NCBI GenBank assembly: GCA_900543585.1
Contig: UQRP01000012.1
Span: forward strand, 1-59,599
Direction: 5' to 3'
DNA from: an uncultured Prevotella sp.
GTDB lineage: Bacteria > Bacteroidota > Bacteroidia > Bacteroidales > Bacteroidaceae
DNA: 59,599 nucleotides
The translations under genes were made by a program, and so were the position numbers. Shown here piece by piece: positions 52,125-59,578 of this stretch. A model generated the notes under the pieces. The model was given only the letters and a program-made list of their open reading frames with translations, did not search any database and was not told the origin of the DNA. The first letter of the stretch is position 1. Every line of letters starts with the position of its first letter.

Positions 52125-52193
52125 CGCTTCTGAGGAGCCGAAATTCACCATCAAGTGGACGGCTCCTCATTTTCGGCGGCATTCTCAGAAGCG
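52125..52193 (+). terminator. Nested inverted repeats after dtd
   Basis: An inner stem GAGGAGCCG (52132-52140) with CGGCTCCTC (52160-52168) is followed by ATTTTC. An outer 10-bp repeat CGCTTCTGAG (52125-52134) with CTCAGAAGCG (52184-52193) shares bases with the inner one, so two alternative folds exist. It is a probable terminator, possibly an attenuator-like switch. Confidence 0.6.
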
Positions 52194-52534
52194 GTATTTA
52201 GGTTACAATAAAGAGCTATACCTTTGTTTATCAATTACATACAATCAAAAGGTATGATTTTATCTTTACAATAAGACTTCTCTGTTTTAGCCTTCAAAAG
52301 CAGCTAAAGCTCTGTCTGCACGTATGTAGACAGCCGACAAGCACATAATCGCGATTGCACGCAAACATACAAAAGAGAAATCAGACAACAGCGCAGAGCC
52401 TATCCTACCCTATCGCAAGAGATGCACACATATAGCAAGAGCAAAAAAGAGATAGAAACGATTTATTATTTTTTATGCCGGGAAGAGTCAGATACGTCGG
52501 CAAATTGTGGTATCTTTGCAAAAACGCTAAAACT
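52194..52534. other. Gene-free stretch before the MazG-like gene
   Basis: No ORF with coding character on either strand. There is a possible -7 box TACCTTTG near 52215 without a good -33, a short inverted repeat CTGTCT/AGACAG near 52315-52332, and the -7 box TATCTTTG of the next gene at 52511-52518. I see no clear structured RNA. Confidence 0.5.
52511..52518 (+). promoter_or_regulatory. -7 box for the mazG-like/deoC/polA genes
   Basis: TATCTTTG, 16 bp before the MazG-like ATG at 52535. The -33 element is not clear. Confidence 0.5.
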
Positions 52535-52867
52535 ATGACAATATCCGAAGCACAAGAGATGGTGGACAAATGGATTAAGACCTATGGCGTCCGCTACTTC
52601 TCGGAACTCACCAACATGACCATACTCACAGAGGAGGTCGGCGAGCTTGCGAGAGTGATGTCGCGCAAATATGGCGACCAAAGTTTCAAACCCGGAGAGA
52701 AAGACAATACCGGTGAGGAAATCGCCGATATCTTCTGGGTACTCTGCTGCATTGCCAACCAAACTGGTGTCAACATCACAGAAGAGTTCCAGAAGAGCAT
52801 AGAGAAGAAAACAAAGCGAGACGCTGAGAGACACAAGAACAATCCAAAATTGCAACAAACCAAATAG
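52535..52867 (+). CDS. MazG-like nucleotide pyrophosphohydrolase
   Basis: A protein of 110 residues from the ATG at 52535; the ORF extends to 52475 through the promoter box. The all-alpha NTP-pyrophosphatase pattern is present: LTEEVGELARVMSRKYGDQ and TGEEIADIFWVLCCIANQTGV, giving the EExxE ... ExxD metal residues. Such single-domain enzymes hydrolyse abnormal or excess nucleoside triphosphates; the preferred nucleotide is unknown. The next gene, deoC, starts 51 bp later, so the pair may act in nucleotide turnover. Confidence 0.85.
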   Translation: MTISEAQEMVDKWIKTYGVRYFSELTNMTILTEEVGELARVMSRKYGDQSFKPGEKDNTGEEIADIFWVLCCIANQTGVNITEEFQKSIEKKTKRDAERHKNNPKLQQTK

Positions 52868-52918
52868 GAGTAAAAACACCCTAAGACGGCAACAATAAAT
52901 CAGAAAATATAAATACAA

Positions 52919-53866
52919 ATGGGAATCATCAAAGAAAAAGTAACAAAGGACATCCAAGCCCAGCGCAGTCAGGGCATTGTGAAGAGCAGCAAGATAGACC
53001 AGGCTTTTGCCAAATACAACCTCAATGTTGACGAGGTCGAAGTGCGTGCCAAGCTCAAGGAGCTCATAGCCGAAAAAGTTCCCGAAAACGACAACATCGA
53101 CGTCAAGAAATTCCTCTTAGGCAGCGTAGAGCTGACATCCCTGCATACCACAGACACCGAGGAGAGCATCCTTGCCATGGTGGAGAAAGTGAACAAGTTC
53201 GAAGCCACCTATCCCGACCTACCCCATGTCGCTACCATCTGCGTTTATCCCAACTTTGCTCACCTTGTGCGCAACAGCCTCGAGGTCGATGGTGTAGAAA
53301 TAGCTGTCGTCAGTGGATCTTTCCCTTCCTCACAGACCTTCATGGAGGTGAAGATCGCAGAGACCGCTTTAGCCATTAAAGATGGTGCTACCAATGTCGA
53401 TATTGTACTGCCCGTAGGCAAATTTCTCTCCGAGGATTATGAAGGTGTTGCCGACGACATCAACGAGCTGAAACAGACCTGTGGAGAGGTGCCTATGAAG
53501 GTCATCTTAGAGACCTGTGACTTAGGCTCACTCAGCAACGTCAAGAAGGCCGCTATACTGGCTATGTATAGCGGGGCAGACTATATCAAGACCTCGACGG
53601 GTAAGGAGAAGGCCGGTGCCACACCCGAGGGCGTCTATGTGATGTGCCAGGCTATCAAGGAATACTACGACGAGACAGGTATCATGATAGGCCTCAAGCC
53701 CGCCGGCGGTATCAACACCGTTATGGACGCCGTCATCTACTACACCATCGTAAAGGAGATTCTCGGCGAGAAGTGGCTCACCAACGAGCTATTCCGGCTC
53801 GGCACTTCCCGACTCACCAACCTTCTCCTGTCAGAAGTGTTAGGTAAAGAAACAAAGTGGTATTAA
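52919..53866 (+). CDS. deoC: Deoxyribose-phosphate aldolase
   Basis: A protein of 315 residues, somewhat longer than the E. coli enzyme through an N-terminal extension. The Schiff-base lysine lies in YIKTSTGKEKAGATPEGV, and the second active-site lysine in GLKPAGGI. An aspartate-containing NVDIVLPVGKF segment and VILETCDL complete the barrel. It cleaves deoxyribose-5-phosphate to acetaldehyde and glyceraldehyde-3-phosphate in deoxynucleoside catabolism. polA starts 3 bp after its stop, so the genes are co-transcribed. Confidence 0.94.
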   Translation: MGIIKEKVTKDIQAQRSQGIVKSSKIDQAFAKYNLNVDEVEVRAKLKELIAEKVPENDNIDVKKFLLGSVELTSLHTTDTEESILAMVEKVNKFEATYPDLPHVATICVYPNFAHLVRNSLEVDGVEIAVVSGSFPSSQTFMEVKIAETALAIKDGATNVDIVLPVGKFLSEDYEGVADDINELKQTCGEVPMKVILETCDLGSLSNVKKAAILAMYSGADYIKTSTGKEKAGATPEGVYVMCQAIKEYYDETGIMIGLKPAGGINTVMDAVIYYTIVKEILGEKWLTNELFRLGTSRLTNLLLSEVLGKETKWY

Positions 53867-53869
53867 ACA

Positions 53870-56755
53870 ATGGAAAAGTTATTTCTGCTGGACGCCTACG
53901 CCATCATCTTCCGGTCGTACTACGCCTTTATCAGTCGTCCTACCATCAACTCCAAAGGGTTGAACACCTCAGCCGTTTTAGGCTTCTGCAACACCCTGAA
54001 GGAGATTCTCGACAAGGAACACCCAGACTACCTTGGCGTAGCCTTCGACCATGGCGCCACCTTCCGGCACGAAGCCTTCCCCGCATATAAAGCTCAGAGA
54101 GACGAGACGCCGGAGGACATCCGGCGCTCCGTCCCTATCATCCAGGATATTCTCCGGGCTATGAACATCCCTATTCTCATCGCCGATGGCTTTGAGGCCG
54201 ACGATGTCATTGGAACCTTAGCGACAGAGGCTGGCAAGCAAGGCGTAGAGACCTATATGCTTACCCCGGATAAAGACTATGGACAGCTCATCCGCGAGAA
54301 TGTCTTCATGTTCCGCCCGCGTCATGGTGGCGGTTATGACAAGATAGGCGAGGCCGAGATAGAAGAGAAATATGGCATCAGTTCCGCCACACAGGTCATC
54401 GACCTCTTGGCGCTCATGGGCGACTCCGCCGACAACTACCCTGGCTGTCCGGGTGTCGGTGAGAAGACAGCTGTCAAGCTCATCAACCAGTTTGGCAGCA
54501 CCGAGAATCTGTTAGCCCATACCGATGAACTAAAAGGCAAGATGCGCGAAAAGGTAGAGAAAGCCAAGGACGACATCAAAATGTCTAAATTCCTCGCCAC
54601 GATCCGCACCGATGTGCCTATAGCCCTCGACTTGAACGCTCTAAAGGTCACGCAACCCGACGAAACACAGCTACGCAAGATCTTCGAAGATTTAGAATTC
54701 TCGCGCTTTGCCTCCCGCTTCTTGGGTAAGCCTCAGAAAGCTGACAAGCCCTCTCCCACTCCTTCGAAGCCCGCAAGCAGAAATGCCGCCGTCCAACAAT
54801 TAGATTTATTTGCGCGCAATGATGCAAACACACAAGTAAGCAACAGCGCAACCGCTCAGAGCTACATGTCCGCAAGCAGCAATGCCGACAGCAATACAAC
54901 CACACCTGCAGACGGTGGGGCAAACACACCGCAAAACATAACACTCGAAAGCATCAAAACGGTGGCCCACGAATATCATCTCGTGGAAGGCATAGAGGCT
55001 GCACAAGAATTATGCGACAAACTCATCAATGCACCGCTCATCAGCCTCGACACCGAGACAACATCCACCAATGCCATCGATGCAGAACTTGTCGGACTAA
55101 GTTTTGCCATCAAAGCGTTTGAGGCATGGTACGTTGCCATACCTGCTGACCGCAATGAAGCACAGCAAATAGTCAATATCTTCAAGCCACTCTACGAGAA
55201 TAAGGAGAGCATCAAGATAGGCCAGAATATCAAATACGACTACGAGGTACTTCGCAACTATGGTGTCGACATCCAAGGCACAATCTACGACACCATGCTC
55301 GCCCACTATGTCATCCAGCCGGAGTTGCGCCACAACATGGATTTCATGTCCGAAACCATCCTGCACTATCAGACGGTTCACATCGAAGAGCTGATAGGAC
55401 CAAAGGGAAAGAACCAAAAGAGCATGCGCGACCTTGCTCCCAATCAAGTCTATGAATACGCCGCCGAAGATGCTGACGTCACCCTAAGGTTATGGAAAGC
55501 TATAGAGCCCAAACTGAAGGAGGTAGGAGCCGAAAAGCTCTTCACTGACATCGAGATGCCATTGGTGAAAGTCTTGGCTGACATGGAGCTCAATGGCGTC
55601 CGTCTCGATGCCAATCAGCTGCAAGCCACACAGAAGGCTTTCAGCGACCGCATGTCGAAATATGAGCAACACGCCTACGAAGAGGCCGGAGAGACCTTCA
55701 ACATCTCCTCACCCAAGCAGGTCGGCGACATTCTCTTTGGCAAGATGCAACTCGTAGAGAAGCCGAAGAAGACACGCACAGGACAATATGTCACCTCCGA
55801 GGAAGTGCTGCAAGGACTTCGCGGCAAGGCGCCCATCGTCGACGACATCCTCGACTATCGCGGCATGAAGAAACTCTTAGGAACCTATGTCGAGGCCTTG
55901 CCAAAGCTTGTCAACAAACGGACAGGTCATATCCACACATCCTTCAACCAGGCCATCACAGCCACCGGGAGACTGTCATCGAGTGATCCCAACCTCCAGA
56001 ATATTCCCGTACGCGACGATGACGGTAAAGAGATACGCAAATGCTTCGTACCCGACGAGGGCTGCCGCTGGTTCTCCGCTGACTACTCACAGATAGAGCT
56101 CCGCATCATGGCCCATCTTTCAGGCGATGAGAACATGATAGAGGCTTTCCGCGAAGGCTTCGACATCCACCGCGCCACGGCAGCTAAAATATGGAAGGTG
56201 CCAATGGACGAGGTCACCGATGCCCAGCGCAAGAAAGCCAAGCAAGCCAACTTCGGTATCATCTACGGCATCACCGCCTTCGGCCTGGCACAGCGCATGG
56301 AGATACCCAATGGTGAGGCCCGACAACTCATCGACGACTACTTCAAGACCTTCCCTAAGGTACATCAGTATATGGAGCAGGCCAAGGAAGAAGCCCGCAG
56401 CAAAGGCTACGCCGAGACAATGTTTGGACGCCGCAGATATCTGCCCGACATCAACTCCCACAACAACACCGTGCGGGGATTTGCCGAGCGCAATGCCATC
56501 AATGCGCCCATTCAAGGCTCCGAGGCCGACATCATCAAGATTGCCATGATACGCATCTGGCAGCGCTTCAAAACTGAGGGAATAAAATCAAAGATGACCC
56601 TGCAAGTCCATGACGAACTCAACTTCTCCGTCTTTCCCGAAGAGGCTGAGGAAGTACAGAAAATTGTCATAGAAGAAATGCAGGGTGCAGCTCAACTGAA
56701 AGTGCCACTCATTGCTGACGCAGGATGGGGAGACAATTGGCTTGAAGCACATTAG
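53870..56755 (+). CDS. polA: DNA polymerase I
   Basis: A protein of 961 residues with three domains: 5' nuclease (residues 1 to about 290: DAYAIIFRSYYAF, FEADDVIGTLA, LMGDSADNYPGCPGVGEKTA), 3'-5' exonuclease (about 385-560: SLDTETTSTNAIDAEL, KYDYEVLRNYGV, YAAEDADVTLRLW), and polymerase (LSSSDPNLQNIPVR, FSADYSQIELRIMAHLSGD, KKAKQANFGIIYGITAFGL, LQVHDELNF). The exonuclease acidic residues appear intact. Between the first two domains lies a low-complexity Ser/Thr/Asn/Ala linker of about 70 residues that contains QLDLF (310-314), like a sliding-clamp binding motif. It follows deoC by 3 bp. Confidence 0.97.
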   Translation: MEKLFLLDAYAIIFRSYYAFISRPTINSKGLNTSAVLGFCNTLKEILDKEHPDYLGVAFDHGATFRHEAFPAYKAQRDETPEDIRRSVPIIQDILRAMNIPILIADGFEADDVIGTLATEAGKQGVETYMLTPDKDYGQLIRENVFMFRPRHGGGYDKIGEAEIEEKYGISSATQVIDLLALMGDSADNYPGCPGVGEKTAVKLINQFGSTENLLAHTDELKGKMREKVEKAKDDIKMSKFLATIRTDVPIALDLNALKVTQPDETQLRKIFEDLEFSRFASRFLGKPQKADKPSPTPSKPASRNAAVQQLDLFARNDANTQVSNSATAQSYMSASSNADSNTTTPADGGANTPQNITLESIKTVAHEYHLVEGIEAAQELCDKLINAPLISLDTETTSTNAIDAELVGLSFAIKAFEAWYVAIPADRNEAQQIVNIFKPLYENKESIKIGQNIKYDYEVLRNYGVDIQGTIYDTMLAHYVIQPELRHNMDFMSETILHYQTVHIEELIGPKGKNQKSMRDLAPNQVYEYAAEDADVTLRLWKAIEPKLKEVGAEKLFTDIEMPLVKVLADMELNGVRLDANQLQATQKAFSDRMSKYEQHAYEEAGETFNISSPKQVGDILFGKMQLVEKPKKTRTGQYVTSEEVLQGLRGKAPIVDDILDYRGMKKLLGTYVEALPKLVNKRTGHIHTSFNQAITATGRLSSSDPNLQNIPVRDDDGKEIRKCFVPDEGCRWFSADYSQIELRIMAHLSGDENMIEAFREGFDIHRATAAKIWKVPMDEVTDAQRKKAKQANFGIIYGITAFGLAQRMEIPNGEARQLIDDYFKTFPKVHQYMEQAKEEARSKGYAETMFGRRRYLPDINSHNNTVRGFAERNAINAPIQGSEADIIKIAMIRIWQRFKTEGIKSKMTLQVHDELNFSVFPEEAEEVQKIVIEEMQGAAQLKVPLIADAGWGDNWLEAH

Positions 56756-56856
56756 AACAAGCTTGTAAGCCTTTATATAATAGTAAAATAACTAACAAAA
56801 AAGGCAATGGGAACAAACAAAATAGCCGTTCCCCTATTTAAAAAAACAATATAGCT

Positions 56857-57390
56857 ATGGATGCAATAGAAATGTTGAAAAACCGGAGGTCATGCAGAGC
56901 CTTCAAGAAAGAGCAGATTAAGGACAGTGAACTGCAAACCGTTTTAGACTGCGGACTCGCAGCGCCCGCTGCTATGAATCTTCAGGAAGTTAAAATCATT
57001 GTAGTACAAGACCCGGAAAAACTCACTGAGATTTCACGCCTCAATGCTGAAGTCATGGGCAGCAAGAGCGACCCACTTTATGGTGCACCCACCGCCTGCC
57101 TCATCGTTGCTCCGAAGAATGATAACGGTAACGCCACAATGGATTTGAATCCCATCAAGGATGGATCACTCGTCATCGGCGCCATGCAGAACGCTGCGTG
57201 GGCATTAGGTCTCGGCAGCTGCTGGATCAACAGGCTCCAGGAGATGTTCGAGCTCCCTGAAGGCAAAGCCATCCTCCATAGCCTTGGCCTCGACGGCTAC
57301 TTAGGCATTGGCATTTGCATCCTCGGCTATCCGGCCAAAGAGCAGGCCGGACCGAGGAAGACCAAAGAGGGCCGAGTCCTTAAATACTAA
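56857..57390 (+). CDS. Nitroreductase-family FMN oxidoreductase
   Basis: A protein of 177 residues. It has the N-terminal LKNRRSCRAFKKEQIKDSELQTVLDCGLAAPAAMNLQEVKIIVVQD, the phosphate-binding RRSCR, the central IGAMQNAAWALGLGSCWI, and the C-terminal GYLGIGICILGYPAKE. It is a short nitroreductase, dimeric in family members, reducing quinones, nitro compounds or unknown metabolites with NAD(P)H. The substrate is not predictable. It is separated from polA by 101 bp and is convergent with the GNAT gene across a 22-bp repeat array. Confidence 0.92.
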   Translation: MDAIEMLKNRRSCRAFKKEQIKDSELQTVLDCGLAAPAAMNLQEVKIIVVQDPEKLTEISRLNAEVMGSKSDPLYGAPTACLIVAPKNDNGNATMDLNPIKDGSLVIGAMQNAAWALGLGSCWINRLQEMFELPEGKAILHSLGLDGYLGIGICILGYPAKEQAGPRKTKEGRVLKY

Positions 57391-57407
57391 CCCTCCGCTC
57401 CTTTTGC

Positions 57408-57483
57408 GGCATATGCCACGGATATTCGTGGCATATGCCACTGACTTCTGCGGCATATGCCACGAATATCTGTGGCATATGCC
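57408..57483. repeat. 22-bp palindromic tandem array C (4 units)
   Basis: Four perfect GGCATATGCC palindromes start at 57408, 57430, 57452 and 57474, exactly 22 bp apart. Spacers are ACGGATATTCGT, ACTGACTTCTGC and ACGAATATCTGT. This is the same family as at 7075 and 38241. It lies between the convergent nitroreductase and GNAT genes. Confidence 0.95.
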
Positions 57484-57505
57484 GTGAATCGCCCATCGAT
57501 ACCAT

Positions 57506-57547
57506 CTAACACCTAACACCTAACACCCAACACCTAACACCCATCAC
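57506..57547. repeat. 7-bp tandem repeat
   Basis: Six copies of CTAACAC or variants (CCAACAC, CCATCAC) without gaps. On the minus strand the array forms the last codons and stop of the GNAT gene (stop at 57536-57534). Confidence 0.93.
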
Positions 57548-58115
57548 CTAAATACACCATATGCCTCATGGCATGCCCACCCCATGACGTCTCGTTGACG
57601 ACGCTAAAGCCGATGTGCGCATACAGGCGCTCAGCCCACGGATGCGTATGGTCAACGAGAAGCCCCACAGGCTGATCGCCGTGGGCGTCGATAGCGGCCC
57701 GGATAAGCTTGGTAGCGATGCCCTGCTTCCGGTAGTCCTGCTTCACACACAGCGAGTCGAGATAGTATTCCCCAGCCTGCGTCTCCTCGTCCATATCCGA
57801 GAAGTCGCGGCCTAAATATTTCTTGGCAGCCTCTATGAAACGGCGACGCAACCGCAGCAGGTCCTTACCGTCGTAGCCCACAAGGCAGCCTGCTATGTCG
57901 TCACCCGACATAGCCACGAGCGTGTTGCGATAGCTGTACTGGCTGTCGTCCATCTCCACGAGATGCGTCATCATCGCATGGAAATCCTCAAGACTATGCT
58001 TCGGCCCTGCAAAGTTCTGGCAACAGTCATAGTCCATAGCCTCCATGATGAGACACGCTATCTCAGCGGCCTGGTCTCTCCGGGCTGCGGTAATCACTAT
58101 ATCTTTCTTTTCCAT
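57534..58115 (-). CDS. GNAT-family N-acetyltransferase
   Basis: A protein of 193 residues. The GNAT core is visible: ITAARRDQAAEIACLIMEAM at the start, YYLDSLCVKQDYRKQGIATKLIRAAIDAH (acetyl-CoA binding with R/Q-x-x-G-x-A at about 125-150), and HPWAERLYAHIGFSVV as the C-terminal strand pair. The substrate is unknown. The gene's leader consists of two copies of a 28-bp hairpin repeat directly before the ATG. Its last residues (GDGC) are encoded inside a 7-bp tandem repeat, so the C-terminus may vary between strains. Confidence 0.88.
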   Translation of the reverse strand: MEKKDIVITAARRDQAAEIACLIMEAMDYDCCQNFAGPKHSLEDFHAMMTHLVEMDDSQYSYRNTLVAMSGDDIAGCLVGYDGKDLLRLRRRFIEAAKKYLGRDFSDMDEETQAGEYYLDSLCVKQDYRKQGIATKLIRAAIDAHGDQPVGLLVDHTHPWAERLYAHIGFSVVNETSWGGHAMRHMVYLGDGC

Positions 58116-58169
58116 AATCTTTTGAAACAGCCCTTTCGGGCAAAATCTTTTGAAACAGCCCTTTCGGGC
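58116..58169 (-). repeat. Two 26-bp leader hairpin copies before the GNAT gene
   Basis: Two identical 26-bp copies at 58116-58141 and 58144-58169, 28 bp apart. On the minus strand each reads GCCCGAAAGGGC (a 4-bp stem with a GAAA loop) followed by TGTTTCAAAAGATT. The second copy ends directly at the GNAT ATG (58115), so the AAAAGATT part is where the ribosome would bind. Confidence 0.9.
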
Positions 58170-58189
58170 CTACCTCATCGTCATTTTTG

Positions 58190-59119
58190 TCAGTGCATTG
58201 CCAAGAGCGCATCGACGACAGGCTTCGAACGGTCGTAGAGCGTCATCTCGTCGCTCTCGCTGACAGGCTCCACGCCAGCCACTCTGCTCCGTTGCCGCTC
58301 AATGAAAGGCGTTAGCGGATGGTTGAATCGATGCCTTATCTCCACGCACTTTCCTATCTCGTAGGCCGCCCGGTTTTTCATTCCTTGCTCTAAGAGCAGC
58401 AGTCCGAGCTCAAGGTGATATTTTGCCCGGAACTCCTCACGCGGCTGCCGGATGATAGCCTGACAATAGAGTGCCATCTTCTGAGCCTTGTCGTCAACGA
58501 GACGTGCCAGCTCTCCGTAGAGGTAACTGTCATGATAGCGGCGCAGTAAATGTTTATAGGCCTCCACAGCCTGGTCAGAGTTACCCAAGAGGGCATGCAT
58601 CTGCGCGAAATGGCGAAGATTGAGCTTGTAGTTGGGTGCCTTCTGCACAGCTTTGCGGAACAGACCCGCCACCTTGGTAATATAGTCGATGTCGCGTCGG
58701 TCTATATTCTTCAGCAGGTGGTTGACAATCTGCTGACCCAGCGACGGCACCAGATGTCCGTCCACGGTATAAGGCTCCCAGCAGTTGTCAGGCATACGGT
58801 CAAACCATGGTTTGAAATAGACCAAATTAAAGTTGTCGAAAAGTTTGTCTATGGCCAGCGCCGAGCGGCTCAGCATCACAGCAAAACGGTTGTCATTGTC
58901 TTGAAAGTCGGGGTAGGCTTTCACCATCACCGCCAACAGTCTGCGCGCTGTACGGCCATCACCGGCCTTGACCTTGAGTTTCAGCATATCATAAGCACAG
59001 AGAGACATACACAGACTGGTATGAGGTCCATGGTGCGTGGCATAAATCTCGCTAATAGCAGCATAGGCTTCTTCCACCTTGCCAGCCTCACGCATTGTAA
59101 AAATGTCTCGTACTTCCAT
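58190..59119 (-). CDS. TPR-like helical-repeat protein of unknown function
   Basis: A protein of 309 residues, no signal peptide. It is almost entirely helical with tetratricopeptide-like repeats: EAGKVEEAYAAISEIYA, NLRHFAQMHALLGNSDQAVEAYKHLLRRY, SYLYGELARLVDDKAQKMALYCQAIIRQPREEFRAKYHLELGLLLLEQGM. It is probably a cytoplasmic scaffold or interaction protein; it resembles a Bacteroidota conserved family whose role I do not know. A consensus promoter lies 146 bp upstream, and the leader contains a structured element at 59167-59244. The GNAT gene follows after the 28-bp hairpin repeats, so they could be one operon. Confidence 0.72.
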   Translation of the reverse strand: MEVRDIFTMREAGKVEEAYAAISEIYATHHGPHTSLCMSLCAYDMLKLKVKAGDGRTARRLLAVMVKAYPDFQDNDNRFAVMLSRSALAIDKLFDNFNLVYFKPWFDRMPDNCWEPYTVDGHLVPSLGQQIVNHLLKNIDRRDIDYITKVAGLFRKAVQKAPNYKLNLRHFAQMHALLGNSDQAVEAYKHLLRRYHDSYLYGELARLVDDKAQKMALYCQAIIRQPREEFRAKYHLELGLLLLEQGMKNRAAYEIGKCVEIRHRFNHPLTPFIERQRSRVAGVEPVSESDEMTLYDRSKPVVDALLAMH

Positions 59120-59166
59120 CTCACACAGATTTAAAAAGTTAAAGGTCTTTCGGTTTGTTGACTAAC

Positions 59167-59244
59167 GGGAGCAACGGCATTTGGCGGCCTTATCGCTAAG
59201 CATCCCGGCAAGCAGTATCCGGATGCATCGGGGCAGTAGCTCCC
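59167..59244 (-). ncRNA. Structured leader or small RNA upstream of the TPR-like gene
   Basis: On the minus strand the element is closed by GGGAGC and GCTCCC (59244-59239 with 59172-59167). Inside it GCATCC (59226-59221) pairs with GGATGC (59205-59200), extended by CCGG-type pairs over one bulge. The G+C content is much higher than the flanks. It begins about 14 nt after the expected transcription start from the promoter at 59265-59295. I do not recognise a known riboswitch, tRNA, SRP or 6S pattern. Confidence 0.5.
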
Positions 59245-59264
59245 ATAAATGATTGTTTTGTCGT

Positions 59265-59295
59265 CAAAATTACATCTTTCTTTTCAGACGGCAAA
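59265..59295 (-). promoter_or_regulatory. Consensus promoter of the structured leader/TPR-like gene
   Basis: Minus strand: TTTG at 59295-59292, exactly 19 bp, TAATTTTG at 59272-59265. Confidence 0.78.
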
Positions 59296-59407
59296 GGAAA
59301 AATGTGAATTTTTCAACTGTGTTAAAAGAAAATAAATACATTTGCCTGCAAGAAAAAAATGAACCCCAACAACCATCTTCATAAGTGCCGAAAATAAAAT
59401 CTTCAAA

Positions 59408-59578
59408 ATGACAAGAACCTTTACTCGACTTATTTTATCCGTCATTGTATGGCTCTGTCTTCTGCCAGGCAGCCTTTGTGCCGATACCGTCACCCACATC
59501 AAGATTGACGGTGGGGCAATTCTCAACTGCTTTGGCTGGAGCTATAAACCTGAGTTCGGGATAAGAAAAGAGTCTTAA
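59408..59578 (+). CDS. Short secreted protein or truncated N-terminus of a secreted enzyme
   Basis: An ORF of 56 codons with a good signal peptide (LILSVIVWLCLLPGSLCA-D). It is followed by TVTHIKIDGGAILNCFGWSYK, then stops at TAA 59576-59578, 21 bp before the window edge. The GAILNCFGWSYK stretch resembles the beginning of secreted GH13 alpha-amylases (GVILHCFxW type), but the reading then turns into unrelated residues. It may be an amylase remnant or frameshifted gene continuing beyond the window, or a genuine small secreted protein. A possible -7 box TACATTTG lies at 59337-59344. Confidence 0.45.
   Translation: MTRTFTRLILSVIVWLCLLPGSLCADTVTHIKIDGGAILNCFGWSYKPEFGIRKES

Noticed and set aside
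59167..59244. tRNA, SRP RNA or known riboswitch
   Set aside because: No T-arm or CCA end, no SRP GGAAG-type loop, and no conserved cobalamin, TPP or SAM core could be found, so it is listed only as a structured element.
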